DNA from: Chitinophaga oryzae
GTDB lineage: Bacteria; Bacteroidota; Bacteroidia; Chitinophagales; Chitinophagaceae
Direction: 5' to 3'
Assembly (NCBI RefSeq): GCF_012516375.2
Contig: NZ_CP051204.2
Span: 6,758,001-6,822,000, forward strand
Length of the DNA: 64,000 nt
The translations under genes were made by a program, and so were the position numbers. The notes beneath the pieces are model-generated. The model did not search any database and was not told where the DNA came from. It worked only from the letters and a program-made list of their open reading frames with translations. The number at the start of each line of letters is the position of its first letter. Positions within the stretch are counted from its first letter, which is position 1. This document shows positions 8,236 to 15,936 of this stretch, in pieces.

Positions 8236-10122
8236 ATGCAATTAGAGAACGTCTATATTACGGCAGCCGGTAAATATCTCCCTGGCGCGCCTGTTCACAA
8301 TGATGAAATAGAAGAATACCTTGGGTTGATTGACGGGAAACCATCCCGCAGCAAAACGAAGATGCTGTCTCAAAACGGTATCCGGTCGAGGTATTACGCG
8401 CTGGACAAACAACAACGTACAACCCATACCGTTAGCGGCATGACTGCCAGGGCCATTGAAGATTGCCTGAGCCGGAACGGCGCCAGCAAGACAGACATAC
8501 AGCTCATCTCTGCCGCTACCACACAGTCTGACTTACCGGTGCCCGGTTTCGCCAGCATGGTGCATGCCGACCTGGGCAGCCCTGCCTGCGAAATTGCCAG
8601 TCACCAGAGCGTGTGCGCAGCAGGATTGATGGCTATCAAAAACGCCTATACGAATATTCAGACCGGCGCCGCGCAAACAGCCGTAGCCTGCGCCGGAGAA
8701 CTGGCCAGCAGGCTCTTTAAAGCCAAACGGTTTGAACAGCAGCAACGTATCCGTGACGGGCACGGACTGGAACTGGAAACAGATTTTCTCCGCTGGATGC
8801 TGTCAGACGGCGCCGGCGCATTGTTATTGCAAAACAGGCCGGCAGCGCAACATATCAGCTTGCAAATAGAATGGATAGACCTGCGGTCCTATGCACACCT
8901 GTACGACGTATGCATGTATGCAGGCAGAAACAAAGGAGAAGCCGGTGGTCGGCCGCTCTCATGGATGGACTATGACAGTTTCTCTGCGGCAGACAGGGAC
9001 GGAGCGCTCAACCTGAAGCAGGACCTCCGGCTGGTAGACAACATGGTGAAGCTGGGCGTACAACGCTTTTTCGAGCTGGTCGATGAAGGGAAGTTTGACG
9101 CAGCGGGGTTCGACTGGCTGGTATGCCACTACTCTTCCCATCACTTTAAGGAGAAGATCATACAGCTGTTGGCCAAAGGCGGCGTTGCCATCCCTGAAGA
9201 AAAATGGTTCAGCAACCTGTACTCCGTTGGTAACGTGGGCACCGCTTCCATCTTTGTTTTGCTGGAAGAACTGTTGCGCAGCAAACCCCTGAAAGCAGGC
9301 GATAAAATACTCTGCATGGTGCCTGAAAGCGGTCGTTTTATCACTGGCTTTATGATGCTGACAGTAGTACCGCCAACAGCCTCGCAGACCTTTGATCCAT
9401 CGTCCTTGCTTACAGACATTAAGGCGCCTGAAATCAGGATACATCTGGAGAACCCGGTACTGGAATGGCTGATACGCCAGCTGACGACGGTATGGATCGA
9501 TTTTGAAAGTTCCCTGCGACAGGTGCCGATTGTTAAAAAGATATTTTCCGGCACGCTCACACTGGAAGAATACAAAGCCCTGCTGTTCAACCTCCGGCAG
9601 CAGGTGATAGACGGCTCCCAGTGGATCGCCCGCGCGGCCTCCAACGTGAGCATCGGGCATTTCGATATCCGCTCTTCCTTTATCTCCCATTCCCGCGATG
9701 AACACCGGGACTACCAGATACTGGAAAAGAACTATATTCAATGTGGCGGCAGCCTTGAAGAACTGCAACGGGGAGAGAAGAACATCGGCAGCGAAGCGTT
9801 GAGCGCCTACATGTTCCAGAGGGCCAGCCAGCCGGACCCCTTTGATCTGCTGGGCGGCATGTTCATCATCGAGGGCCTCGGCAACCGTGTGGCGGGCAAC
9901 TGGGGACGCGCCATTCAGCAACAGCTGCAACTGCGGGACGACCAGGTATCGTTTTTCACTTATCATGAAACCAGCGATTCCAGCGAAAACCATTTCGAAC
10001 GGTTTGAAAACGCGATCCAGTCAGGCCTGCTGACGACCAGCCTTGCAGAGAGAATCGTAAAAACCGCGAAAGTAACAGGCCGTTTATACCGGCTGCAACT
10101 GGAGCAAATTGGAAATTACTGA
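8236..10122 (+). CDS. Ketoacyl-synthase III / haem-oxygenase-like oxidase fusion protein
   Basis: This 628-residue protein (ATG at 8236; a TTG at 8221 would add five residues) joins two enzyme types. Residues about 1-380 form a thiolase-fold KAS III (FabH-like) condensing domain. It shows the nucleophile in SVCAAGL (Cys127), a candidate catalytic histidine in LVCHYSSHH (His298) and Asn333 in SVGNVGTAS. Residues about 400-628 are helical and resemble haem-oxygenase-like iron oxidases and TenA/PqqC relatives. Candidate metal ligands are His485, Glu489 and His490 (SHSRDEH), Glu546 (FIIEGLGN), and His577, Asp581 and His586 (YHETSDSSENH). The expected chemistry is carbon-carbon condensation of acyl groups followed by an oxygen-dependent modification. 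That is inference, and the substrate is unknown. It is the first gene of a two-gene unit beside a TetR gene. Confidence 0.82.
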   Translation: MQLENVYITAAGKYLPGAPVHNDEIEEYLGLIDGKPSRSKTKMLSQNGIRSRYYALDKQQRTTHTVSGMTARAIEDCLSRNGASKTDIQLISAATTQSDLPVPGFASMVHADLGSPACEIASHQSVCAAGLMAIKNAYTNIQTGAAQTAVACAGELASRLFKAKRFEQQQRIRDGHGLELETDFLRWMLSDGAGALLLQNRPAAQHISLQIEWIDLRSYAHLYDVCMYAGRNKGEAGGRPLSWMDYDSFSAADRDGALNLKQDLRLVDNMVKLGVQRFFELVDEGKFDAAGFDWLVCHYSSHHFKEKIIQLLAKGGVAIPEEKWFSNLYSVGNVGTASIFVLLEELLRSKPLKAGDKILCMVPESGRFITGFMMLTVVPPTASQTFDPSSLLTDIKAPEIRIHLENPVLEWLIRQLTTVWIDFESSLRQVPIVKKIFSGTLTLEEYKALLFNLRQQVIDGSQWIARAASNVSIGHFDIRSSFISHSRDEHRDYQILEKNYIQCGGSLEELQRGEKNIGSEALSAYMFQRASQPDPFDLLGGMFIIEGLGNRVAGNWGRAIQQQLQLRDDQVSFFTYHETSDSSENHFERFENAIQSGLLTTSLAERIVKTAKVTGRLYRLQLEQIGNY

Positions 10123-10139
10123 CCGTATTGTACTTGTGT

Positions 10140-11024
10140 ATGAAAGACAGCGCTTATTTTGAACAGCTGGAGAATAACCCCAGGAATCCCAGCCACTGGC
10201 ATGCCCTGTTCCTCGACAGCAGCATCCCGTTCAACCCGGACGCCAAAGCCGCGTTCCTGTACGATTCCAGCCGCAGGACCAAACAGTTCCTGTATCCTTT
10301 CGTAAAAGTGTTTGCCCGGCTGGGCATCATTCTGCTGCAGGTGTTTAAAGCTATTGCACCTAATATTATCAATGCGCCGCAACGCCTGCACCGCTGGCTG
10401 TACCGGGGCATGAAATACTGCATTACACCGGAAGCCAATTTCCTGATCCTGCGTCATTTTTACCTGGGATCGGAAGTGCTGCGGTTTATAAAAGACAATG
10501 TGAAAGATATCGAAGACATTCCCATGCATCCGTTGAAACCGGTGTCCGTCAATGCCGTAAAGGATGACCTCTTTCTACAGCACGATCTTAATCTCTACAA
10601 CTTTATCATCAACCTGAATAATGCGCTGAAAGCAAAAGGCAAGACCATTACCAAAGTGAATGAACCTGATTTTAGCGCCATCACCGTGGGGCCGCTGCCC
10701 TTTGAGCCTTTCCGGAACAAATGGAGCAACTGCATTGATCTGGCTACTGCTATTGAGATATTCACACCGGTGTACCAGTTCTTTCTGACGGATAGTGATT
10801 TCTGGAGAGCATCCAATTCATTACAGCTGGATGAGGTGATCGGGTTATATGCCGCTACGATCATGAACTGCCCGGAGCGGCTGGTAGCGCTGAACAATAA
10901 ACATCCCATGATCCCGCTGCCCACTTATGGCGCTGCTTTCCGGCTCACGTTGCACGGCCTTTCCACAGAAGTGCTGCATGCGTTGCTGGTAGAACAAAAG
11001 CTAAAACAGGCAGCAGCCAACTAA
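10140..11024 (+). CDS. Unrecognised protein paired with the synthase-oxidase fusion
   Basis: I do not recognise this family. I take the ATG at 10140 (17 bp after the fusion gene) over a TTG at 10128, giving 294 residues. The sequence is rich in aromatic and basic residues. A weakly hydrophobic stretch near residues 55-75 (VFARLGIILLQVFKAIAPNI) could lie on a membrane, but no clear signal peptide or full transmembrane helix is seen. The C-terminal half is mostly helical, with conserved-looking NKWSNCIDLATAIEIF and PLPTYGAAFRLTLHGLSTEV. Its stop codon overlaps that of the convergent TetR gene by three bases. Tight coupling to the fusion gene suggests a shared pathway. Confidence 0.7.
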   Translation: MKDSAYFEQLENNPRNPSHWHALFLDSSIPFNPDAKAAFLYDSSRRTKQFLYPFVKVFARLGIILLQVFKAIAPNIINAPQRLHRWLYRGMKYCITPEANFLILRHFYLGSEVLRFIKDNVKDIEDIPMHPLKPVSVNAVKDDLFLQHDLNLYNFIINLNNALKAKGKTITKVNEPDFSAITVGPLPFEPFRNKWSNCIDLATAIEIFTPVYQFFLTDSDFWRASNSLQLDEVIGLYAATIMNCPERLVALNNKHPMIPLPTYGAAFRLTLHGLSTEVLHALLVEQKLKQAAAN

Positions 11025-11563
11025 AGCAGTTCAGCCACCATCTTTCTGGCCTCCTGTACCGGCCACTGGTTGGCATACAGCTGGCTCTCCACCATGGCGG
11101 ATTCAAAAAGCAGGTAAATATGGTCCTGCACCAGTTGTTTTTCCTTGTTGAGAATAGCAGAAAAATAAGCGCGCAGGTCCTTCTTATGGTCCCGGATAAT
11201 ACGGAGGGCTTCCCCGTCCTGTGCAGTGATTTCAGAGAGGATATTTAAAAAAGCGCACCCACGGTAGTTTTCCTTTTCGTTGATGTCCAGCAGGAAATCG
11301 AAGGCGGCGAGGATTTTCTCTTTGGGTTTGGAAGGCTTTTCCGTAAAGCTTTTCAGGGCGTCAAACCAGTAGTTGTGCCGGTATTCCAGGAAAGCTTCCA
11401 GCAACGCTTCCTTGGAGGCGAAATGCAGGTACAGGCTGGCCCTGGCCACACCCGCTTCCTGCAATACCTGGTTGATGCCGGTGGCGTGGTAGCCCTGCCT
11501 GTAAAATAGATCGGTGGCTGTATCCAGCAACCGCTGCCGGGGATCACTGCTTTTCTGTTTCAT
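11021..11563 (-). CDS. TetR/AcrR family transcriptional regulator
   Basis: The 180-residue protein has the TetR N-terminal helix-turn-helix (about residues 8-55), with ATDLFYRQGYHATGINQVLQEAGVARASLYLHFASKEAL. A helical ligand-binding domain follows, similar to TetR proteins with a TetR_C_11-type tail. Such proteins usually repress until a small hydrophobic molecule binds. It converges on the synthase-fusion unit. Its own upstream dyad at 11573-11596 resembles the perfect dyad between the DUF1348 and fusion genes. It is therefore the likely repressor of the module and of itself. Confidence 0.92.
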   Translation of the reverse strand: MKQKSSDPRQRLLDTATDLFYRQGYHATGINQVLQEAGVARASLYLHFASKEALLEAFLEYRHNYWFDALKSFTEKPSKPKEKILAAFDFLLDINEKENYRGCAFLNILSEITAQDGEALRIIRDHKKDLRAYFSAILNKEKQLVQDHIYLLFESAMVESQLYANQWPVQEARKMVAELL

Positions 11564-11572
11564 ACTACAAAG

Positions 11573-11596
11573 ATAAGACAGACTGATCTATCTTTC
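11573..11596. promoter_or_regulatory. Predicted TetR autoregulatory operator
   Basis: ATAAGACAGA (11573-11582), CTGA, TCTATCTTTC (11587-11596) is an imperfect dyad with 7 of 10 arm pairs. Its left half shares the AGACAGA half-site, and it keeps the 4-nt centre of the perfect dyad at 8056-8079. It sits 9 bp upstream of the TetR start codon and overlaps the end of rpiA. Confidence 0.55.
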
Positions 11597-12283
11597 GGGT
11601 GATACTACCGTTACCCCGTTTTTACCCGCTATAATGGCTTCATGGGCCATCCGGTAAAACAGGGACGTCTCCAGTATCCCGGGGATGGCCTTTAACTGTG
11701 GATTAATTTCTGCAACCGGGGGAAATGCGGTAAAGAAGATGTCGATCAGCAGGTTGCCCCGTTCGGTGATCACAGCCCCGTCTTTTTTGTTGCTAAGCCG
11801 CAACTGCGGTTGTGCGTCGGGGTACAGGCGGCGCAATGCCTGTTGCACGAAAGACAACGCATCCGGGACCAGTTCTATCACCACCGGTACGGTAGGCAGT
11901 AGTTTTTCCACATATTTGGGACCGTCGCCCACCAGTATAAACCGTTGGGCCATGGCGGCCAGCAGCTTTTCCAGCGTATGTACGCCGCCACCGCTTTTCA
12001 GGGCGTTGAGCTGACGGTCAAATTGATCGCAGCCGTCGAAATGGAAGTCCAGCTGCGCTACGGAAGCCGTTTCCCGGATGATAAACCCGTGTTCCTGCAA
12101 CAGCAGCCGGGTGTTAAAAGAGGCCGTCACAACGGAGATGTTTTCCCGCAGGCCCGGCGCCGCCGCCAATTCCCGCACCAGGTGCGCGATCGTGCTACCC
12201 GCTCCCAGTCCCACGGTATGCCCTTCCCGTATATAAGTCAATGCTTTCCTGGCTGCTTCCAGTTTATAGTCAATCGTTTCCAT
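11588..12283 (-). CDS. rpiA: Ribose-5-phosphate isomerase A
   Basis: The 231-residue protein interconverts ribose 5-phosphate and ribulose 5-phosphate in the pentose phosphate pathway. Family signatures are GLGAGSTIAHLV (phosphate loop) and DGCDQFDRQLNALKSGGG, the counterpart of the usual DGADE...IKGGGA. The two acidic residues and the lysine of the active site are kept, as is the glutamate in HTLEKLLAA. The change of the usual Glu to Gln after the second Asp marks it as a divergent copy. It ends 25 bp before the TetR gene start but its role looks housekeeping. It is divergent from the PL6 gene. Confidence 0.92.
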   Translation of the reverse strand: METIDYKLEAARKALTYIREGHTVGLGAGSTIAHLVRELAAAPGLRENISVVTASFNTRLLLQEHGFIIRETASVAQLDFHFDGCDQFDRQLNALKSGGGVHTLEKLLAAMAQRFILVGDGPKYVEKLLPTVPVVIELVPDALSFVQQALRRLYPDAQPQLRLSNKKDGAVITERGNLLIDIFFTAFPPVAEINPQLKAIPGILETSLFYRMAHEAIIAGKNGVTVVSPER

Positions 12284-12378
12284 GCTGTATTACTTCCCCT
12301 AAAAGTAATTAAATGCTTCAGCAGTAGGCACTTAAAAAAACAGTTTTTTTAATCCGCAGAATTTTCTTTTCTTGCAAA

Positions 12379-12392
12379 TGCAAACGATTGCA
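12379..12392. promoter_or_regulatory. LacI-type operator candidate
   Basis: TGCAAACGATTGCA has 5-bp arms TGCAA/TTGCA around a central CG, the usual layout of LacI/GalR-family operators. It lies in the 198-bp divergent region between rpiA and the PL6 lyase gene, 89 bp before the lyase start. No LacI-family gene is in this window. Confidence 0.5.
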
Positions 12393-12481
12393 TAAATGAA
12401 GACCTTTAGTTATCCTGAAAGACCTGAAGCCCGGATTTGTCCCGCCCATACATACCCTACCACCACCTTTAAACATTCCAC

Positions 12482-14581
12482 ATGAGAAAAAAATTACTCC
12501 CCCTGCTTTTGTTATGCTGGCTGGCAGCTGCACAGGCATCCACCGCACAAACGACGGTAACATCCCTGTCAGCGCTGCAATCAGCCATCAACAACGCCGG
12601 TCCCGGTGACGTCATCATCCTGGCCAACGGCACCTACACCGCTTCGGCCGATATCTCCATCACCAAACAAGGCACGGCAGCACAGCCGATCACCATCAGG
12701 GCACAATCGGTAGCAGGCGCTATTATCACCGGCACCGGCGGGTTTAACATCTCCAGCCCGGCCAGATACATCGTTGTGCAGGGATTTAAATTCACCCACA
12801 GCGCCAGCAAAGCTAAAACAGGCAGCGGCACGTCGTTCTGCCGCTTTACCCGCAACATCTTCGAGACGCCGGGCGACGGCGAAAACCTGACCATCGCCGG
12901 CAGTCACCATGAAATAGATTACAATACCTTCCAGCATAAAAATGCGCTGGGCCGTTTCCTCGCCATCCGTGGCAGCGGCAGCCAGATAGCGGACAGCCTG
13001 TGGATACACCACAACTACTTCCTCGACCAGCAGCCCCAGTCCGGCAACGGCATAGAAACGCTGCAGTTTGGGCTGAGCGGCTACAGCATGTCTTCCAGCA
13101 ACAGCATCGTGGAATACAACCTCTTTGAACAATGCGCCGGCGAAAATGAAATGATCTCCGTGAAAGCTTCGGCAGTAACGCTGCGGTACAATACCATCCG
13201 CGACTGTCCTGCGCAGTTCACCCTCCGCCACGGCAACAAGTGCAAAGTGTACGGCAACTACTTCATCAACACACCGGGCATCCGCATCTTCGGCGACGAC
13301 CATTTCATCTACAGCAACCATTTCGAAAGCTGCAATCCTGCCATCAACATCGGCAACGGCGACGGTGAAGTGGCCGACGGCTCTCCCCTCACCTGCCATG
13401 ACCGCCCCGACCGCGTGCTGATCGCTTTCAACACCCTTGTCAACAATACCAGCAACATCACCCAGTCAGGCCGCACCGACGGCCTGGGCGCCACCTACAC
13501 CAACGTAGCTTACAACATCATCCAGGGAGGCAGCACCGCCGCACAGATCGCCGGCCCGTACACCAATCCCACCTGGAAAGGCAATATCATCTATAGTACC
13601 AGCGCCGGCGCCATTCCCGGCGGTGGTTATGTTACCGCCAATCCACAGGTAGCCCGCGACACCACCGGCACCTTCCACCTGCAGTCCGGCAGCCCGGCCA
13701 TCGGCGCCGCCACCTCCGGCTACACCGATGTGAAATTCGATATGGACGGCCAATCCCGCTCGCTCCCCCTGGACGCCGGCGCCGACCAGGTATCCACCGC
13801 CCCGGTGACCGCCAGGATACTCACACCTGCCATGGTAGGACACAACGCCAATTCCACCCCGCCTGTTAACCAACTGGTAGACCTCACCGACAACGGCGGC
13901 GTCATCACCGGTCAGTATCCCAACACCACGAAACCGTCGGAAGACATCCCCAGCCTGATAGATAACAACACCGCCACCAAATACTTCCGCAGCGGCAGGA
14001 CCGCCTTATGGGTACAATACAAATCCACTACGCCCGCCGCTGTCACCAAATACACGCTGACCTCCGGCAACGACGTTCCCGGCCGCGACCCGAAAAACTG
14101 GACGCTGCAAGGCTCCAACGACACCATCACCTGGACCAGCATTGACAGCCGCTCCAATCAAACTTTCGACAGCCGCGGGCTCACCAAAAGCTATACCTGT
14201 ACCAATACCACCGCCTACCGCTATTACCGGCTGAACATCACCGCCAATAACGGTGACACGGGTACGCAATTGGCAGAATGGGAACTGTTTGCACTGCAGG
14301 CCGGCAACATGATGGCCACAGTGGACATGGAAGTGCCGGTCAATGTATATCCCAACCCCACCACTGGGCTTTTCAAAGTGAAGCTGACAGACAAAAAAAA
14401 TAAATCTTACCGGCTGATCGTACTCGACGCGAAAGGTCACCAGGTAGCCGCCACCGTGCTGGGAGCCGATCAGACCACCCTCGAAGCTAATTTTAATCTC
14501 ACCGCCATGCCGGGAGGCATGTATTTCGTACAGGTGAGCGACGGGCTGCATCAAACAACCCGCAGCGTGTTTAAATATTGA
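12482..14581 (+). CDS. Polysaccharide lyase family 6-like secreted enzyme with T9SS tail
   Basis: The 699-residue protein has a signal peptide (residues 1-22, cleaved near AQA/STAQ) and then a right-handed parallel beta-helix (about 24-440). That region matches the PL6 alginate lyase/chondroitinase B group. The catalytic basic residues fit Lys228 in NEMISVKAS and Arg249 in FTLRHGNKCKVYGNYF. A discoidin-like (F5/8 type C) carbohydrate-binding region spans about 450-610. The C terminus (VPVNVYPNPTTG onward, about 622-699) is a type A sorting domain for type IX secretion. It should cleave an acidic polysaccharide, such as alginate or a glycosaminoglycan, at the cell surface or outside. Which one is undecided. 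A LacI-type palindrome lies upstream. Confidence 0.88.
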   Translation: MRKKLLPLLLLCWLAAAQASTAQTTVTSLSALQSAINNAGPGDVIILANGTYTASADISITKQGTAAQPITIRAQSVAGAIITGTGGFNISSPARYIVVQGFKFTHSASKAKTGSGTSFCRFTRNIFETPGDGENLTIAGSHHEIDYNTFQHKNALGRFLAIRGSGSQIADSLWIHHNYFLDQQPQSGNGIETLQFGLSGYSMSSSNSIVEYNLFEQCAGENEMISVKASAVTLRYNTIRDCPAQFTLRHGNKCKVYGNYFINTPGIRIFGDDHFIYSNHFESCNPAINIGNGDGEVADGSPLTCHDRPDRVLIAFNTLVNNTSNITQSGRTDGLGATYTNVAYNIIQGGSTAAQIAGPYTNPTWKGNIIYSTSAGAIPGGGYVTANPQVARDTTGTFHLQSGSPAIGAATSGYTDVKFDMDGQSRSLPLDAGADQVSTAPVTARILTPAMVGHNANSTPPVNQLVDLTDNGGVITGQYPNTTKPSEDIPSLIDNNTATKYFRSGRTALWVQYKSTTPAAVTKYTLTSGNDVPGRDPKNWTLQGSNDTITWTSIDSRSNQTFDSRGLTKSYTCTNTTAYRYYRLNITANNGDTGTQLAEWELFALQAGNMMATVDMEVPVNVYPNPTTGLFKVKLTDKKNKSYRLIVLDAKGHQVAATVLGADQTTLEANFNLTAMPGGMYFVQVSDGLHQTTRSVFKY

Positions 14582-14589
14582 TCATTCCA

Positions 14590-14729
14590 AATTCCCCCAG
14601 GGGCCCGGGGCTCACGCCCTGGGCTACGATCTCTTTCAGATCCGTTAACCGGAAGTTTAAACGTTAAGCCAAATGAGAACCTGAATAACAACGTAGCCCG
14701 GGGCATGAGCCCCGGGCCCCCGGGAAATG
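14590..14729. repeat. Long GC-rich inverted repeat between convergent genes
   Basis: The arms 14600-14628 and 14692-14720 are complementary over 29 bases with two mismatches, and the match runs on weakly to about 14590 and 14729. The arm begins GGGGCCCGGGGCTCACGCCC. The 63-bp centre is AT-rich and non-coding. It fills the gap between convergent genes, so it may act as a bidirectional terminator. Its length and terminal-repeat layout also fit a small non-autonomous or REP-like element. Confidence 0.75.
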
Positions 14730-14757
14730 CAGATTTCGGAGAATGCGCGCATATGGT

Positions 14758-15936
14758 TTATAAACGTTTCATTATTTCCATGCAGGCCCGTGCGTTATGA
14801 TACGGGCATTTCCACAGGCCGGCTTTATCTTCTTCCATTACGGCGCCGTCTTCCCGGATGCCCCAATACCATTCGCCATGAGTTTTATCCAGCAGATGTT
14901 CTTCGGTGAACTTCCAGCAGTCATACGCCCGCTGCAGGAACCTGCCTGAAGGCTGCAACTGCCATGCGTTTACAAATCCTACGATGGCTTCCGCCTGCGG
15001 CCACCAGTGCTTTTCGGCTACCATGTGCTGTGTGGACGGTTCATACTCATACCACAATCCGCCGTCACGGGCAAGGCCTTCTTCAGTTGCCAGGGCCATC
15101 TTCAGCGCCATGGCTTTGAAGTCGGCAGTCAGTTCGGCATCGTGGATGACCTGTGCAGCTTCCAGCAGCAACCAGCTTGCCTCTATATCGTGACCGTAAG
15201 ATACCAGCCGTCCTTTCACCTGCCATTGCTCATCGAAAAAGAGATGCAGGTGCCCGCTTTTACGATCGATGATGCGGTCGCGGAAAAGCCGCAATAAATC
15301 CTGTATGTTTTTCTTCAGTGTACTTTCCGGCCATACCGTGTAGAGGTTGGCGTAAGCTTCCAGTACATGCAGATGCGTGTTCATGGTCTTCTTTTCGTTG
15401 GCGTCTTTTTCACTGAGCCGTTGGTCCTGCAAAGGCTTCCATTCCCGCGTAAACGCTTCGAAATACCCGCCTGACTTCGGATCGTAAGCATACTGCTGCA
15501 AATTGTTGTACAGGCGGATGGCGACAGCGCGCGCCGCTTCTTCTTTGGTGGCCCGGTAATATTCGCTGTAAGCATAGATGGCGAAAGCAATGGCATACAC
15601 CTGTTTTTTGGTTTCCAGCGGACGGCCCTCGTAGTCTGCCGTCCAGAACACGCCGCCGTATTCCGTATCCAGCAGGTGTTCCCTGAACCAGCATTCCGCA
15701 CGGCGCGCCAGCGGCAACAGCGTGGTATCACCTGTAAGGTTATACGCAGCGGCGAAAGTCCACAGGATACGCGCATTCAGTACCGCACCTTTGGGCGCCC
15801 GGGGATCAATGTTGTTGTAATTATCCACCTTTCCGTAGAACCCGCCGTATTGTTCATCCGGCAGGCAGGTGGTCCAGTAATGAAGGATGCGGTGCAATTC
15901 GGTCTGTAGTGCCTGTTTTAATGCTTGCTGTATCAT
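14758..15936 (-). CDS. Cellobiose 2-epimerase-like (AGE family) sugar epimerase
   Basis: The 392-residue protein has the (alpha/alpha)6-barrel AGE fold. The motifs YGGFYGKVDN, KGAVLNARILWTFAAAY, KTMNTHLHVLEAYANLY and SYGHDIEASWLLLEAA are close to cellobiose 2-epimerases. Those enzymes convert the reducing-end glucose of beta-1,4 disaccharides to mannose or the reverse. Catalytic histidines are expected in the THLH and YGHD stretches. No signal peptide is seen, so it acts in the cytosol. Its start codon overlaps the stop of the upstream symporter gene (ATGA overlap), so the two form an operon that probably imports and converts a disaccharide. Exact substrate is inferred. Confidence 0.88.
   Translation of the reverse strand: MIQQALKQALQTELHRILHYWTTCLPDEQYGGFYGKVDNYNNIDPRAPKGAVLNARILWTFAAAYNLTGDTTLLPLARRAECWFREHLLDTEYGGVFWTADYEGRPLETKKQVYAIAFAIYAYSEYYRATKEEAARAVAIRLYNNLQQYAYDPKSGGYFEAFTREWKPLQDQRLSEKDANEKKTMNTHLHVLEAYANLYTVWPESTLKKNIQDLLRLFRDRIIDRKSGHLHLFFDEQWQVKGRLVSYGHDIEASWLLLEAAQVIHDAELTADFKAMALKMALATEEGLARDGGLWYEYEPSTQHMVAEKHWWPQAEAIVGFVNAWQLQPSGRFLQRAYDCWKFTEEHLLDKTHGEWYWGIREDGAVMEEDKAGLWKCPYHNARACMEIMKRL

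Noticed and set aside
12581..13399. 272-codon minus-strand frame
   Set aside because: It overlaps the PL6 lyase gene throughout and is made of low-complexity valine/alanine-rich sequence caused by the GC-rich opposite strand.
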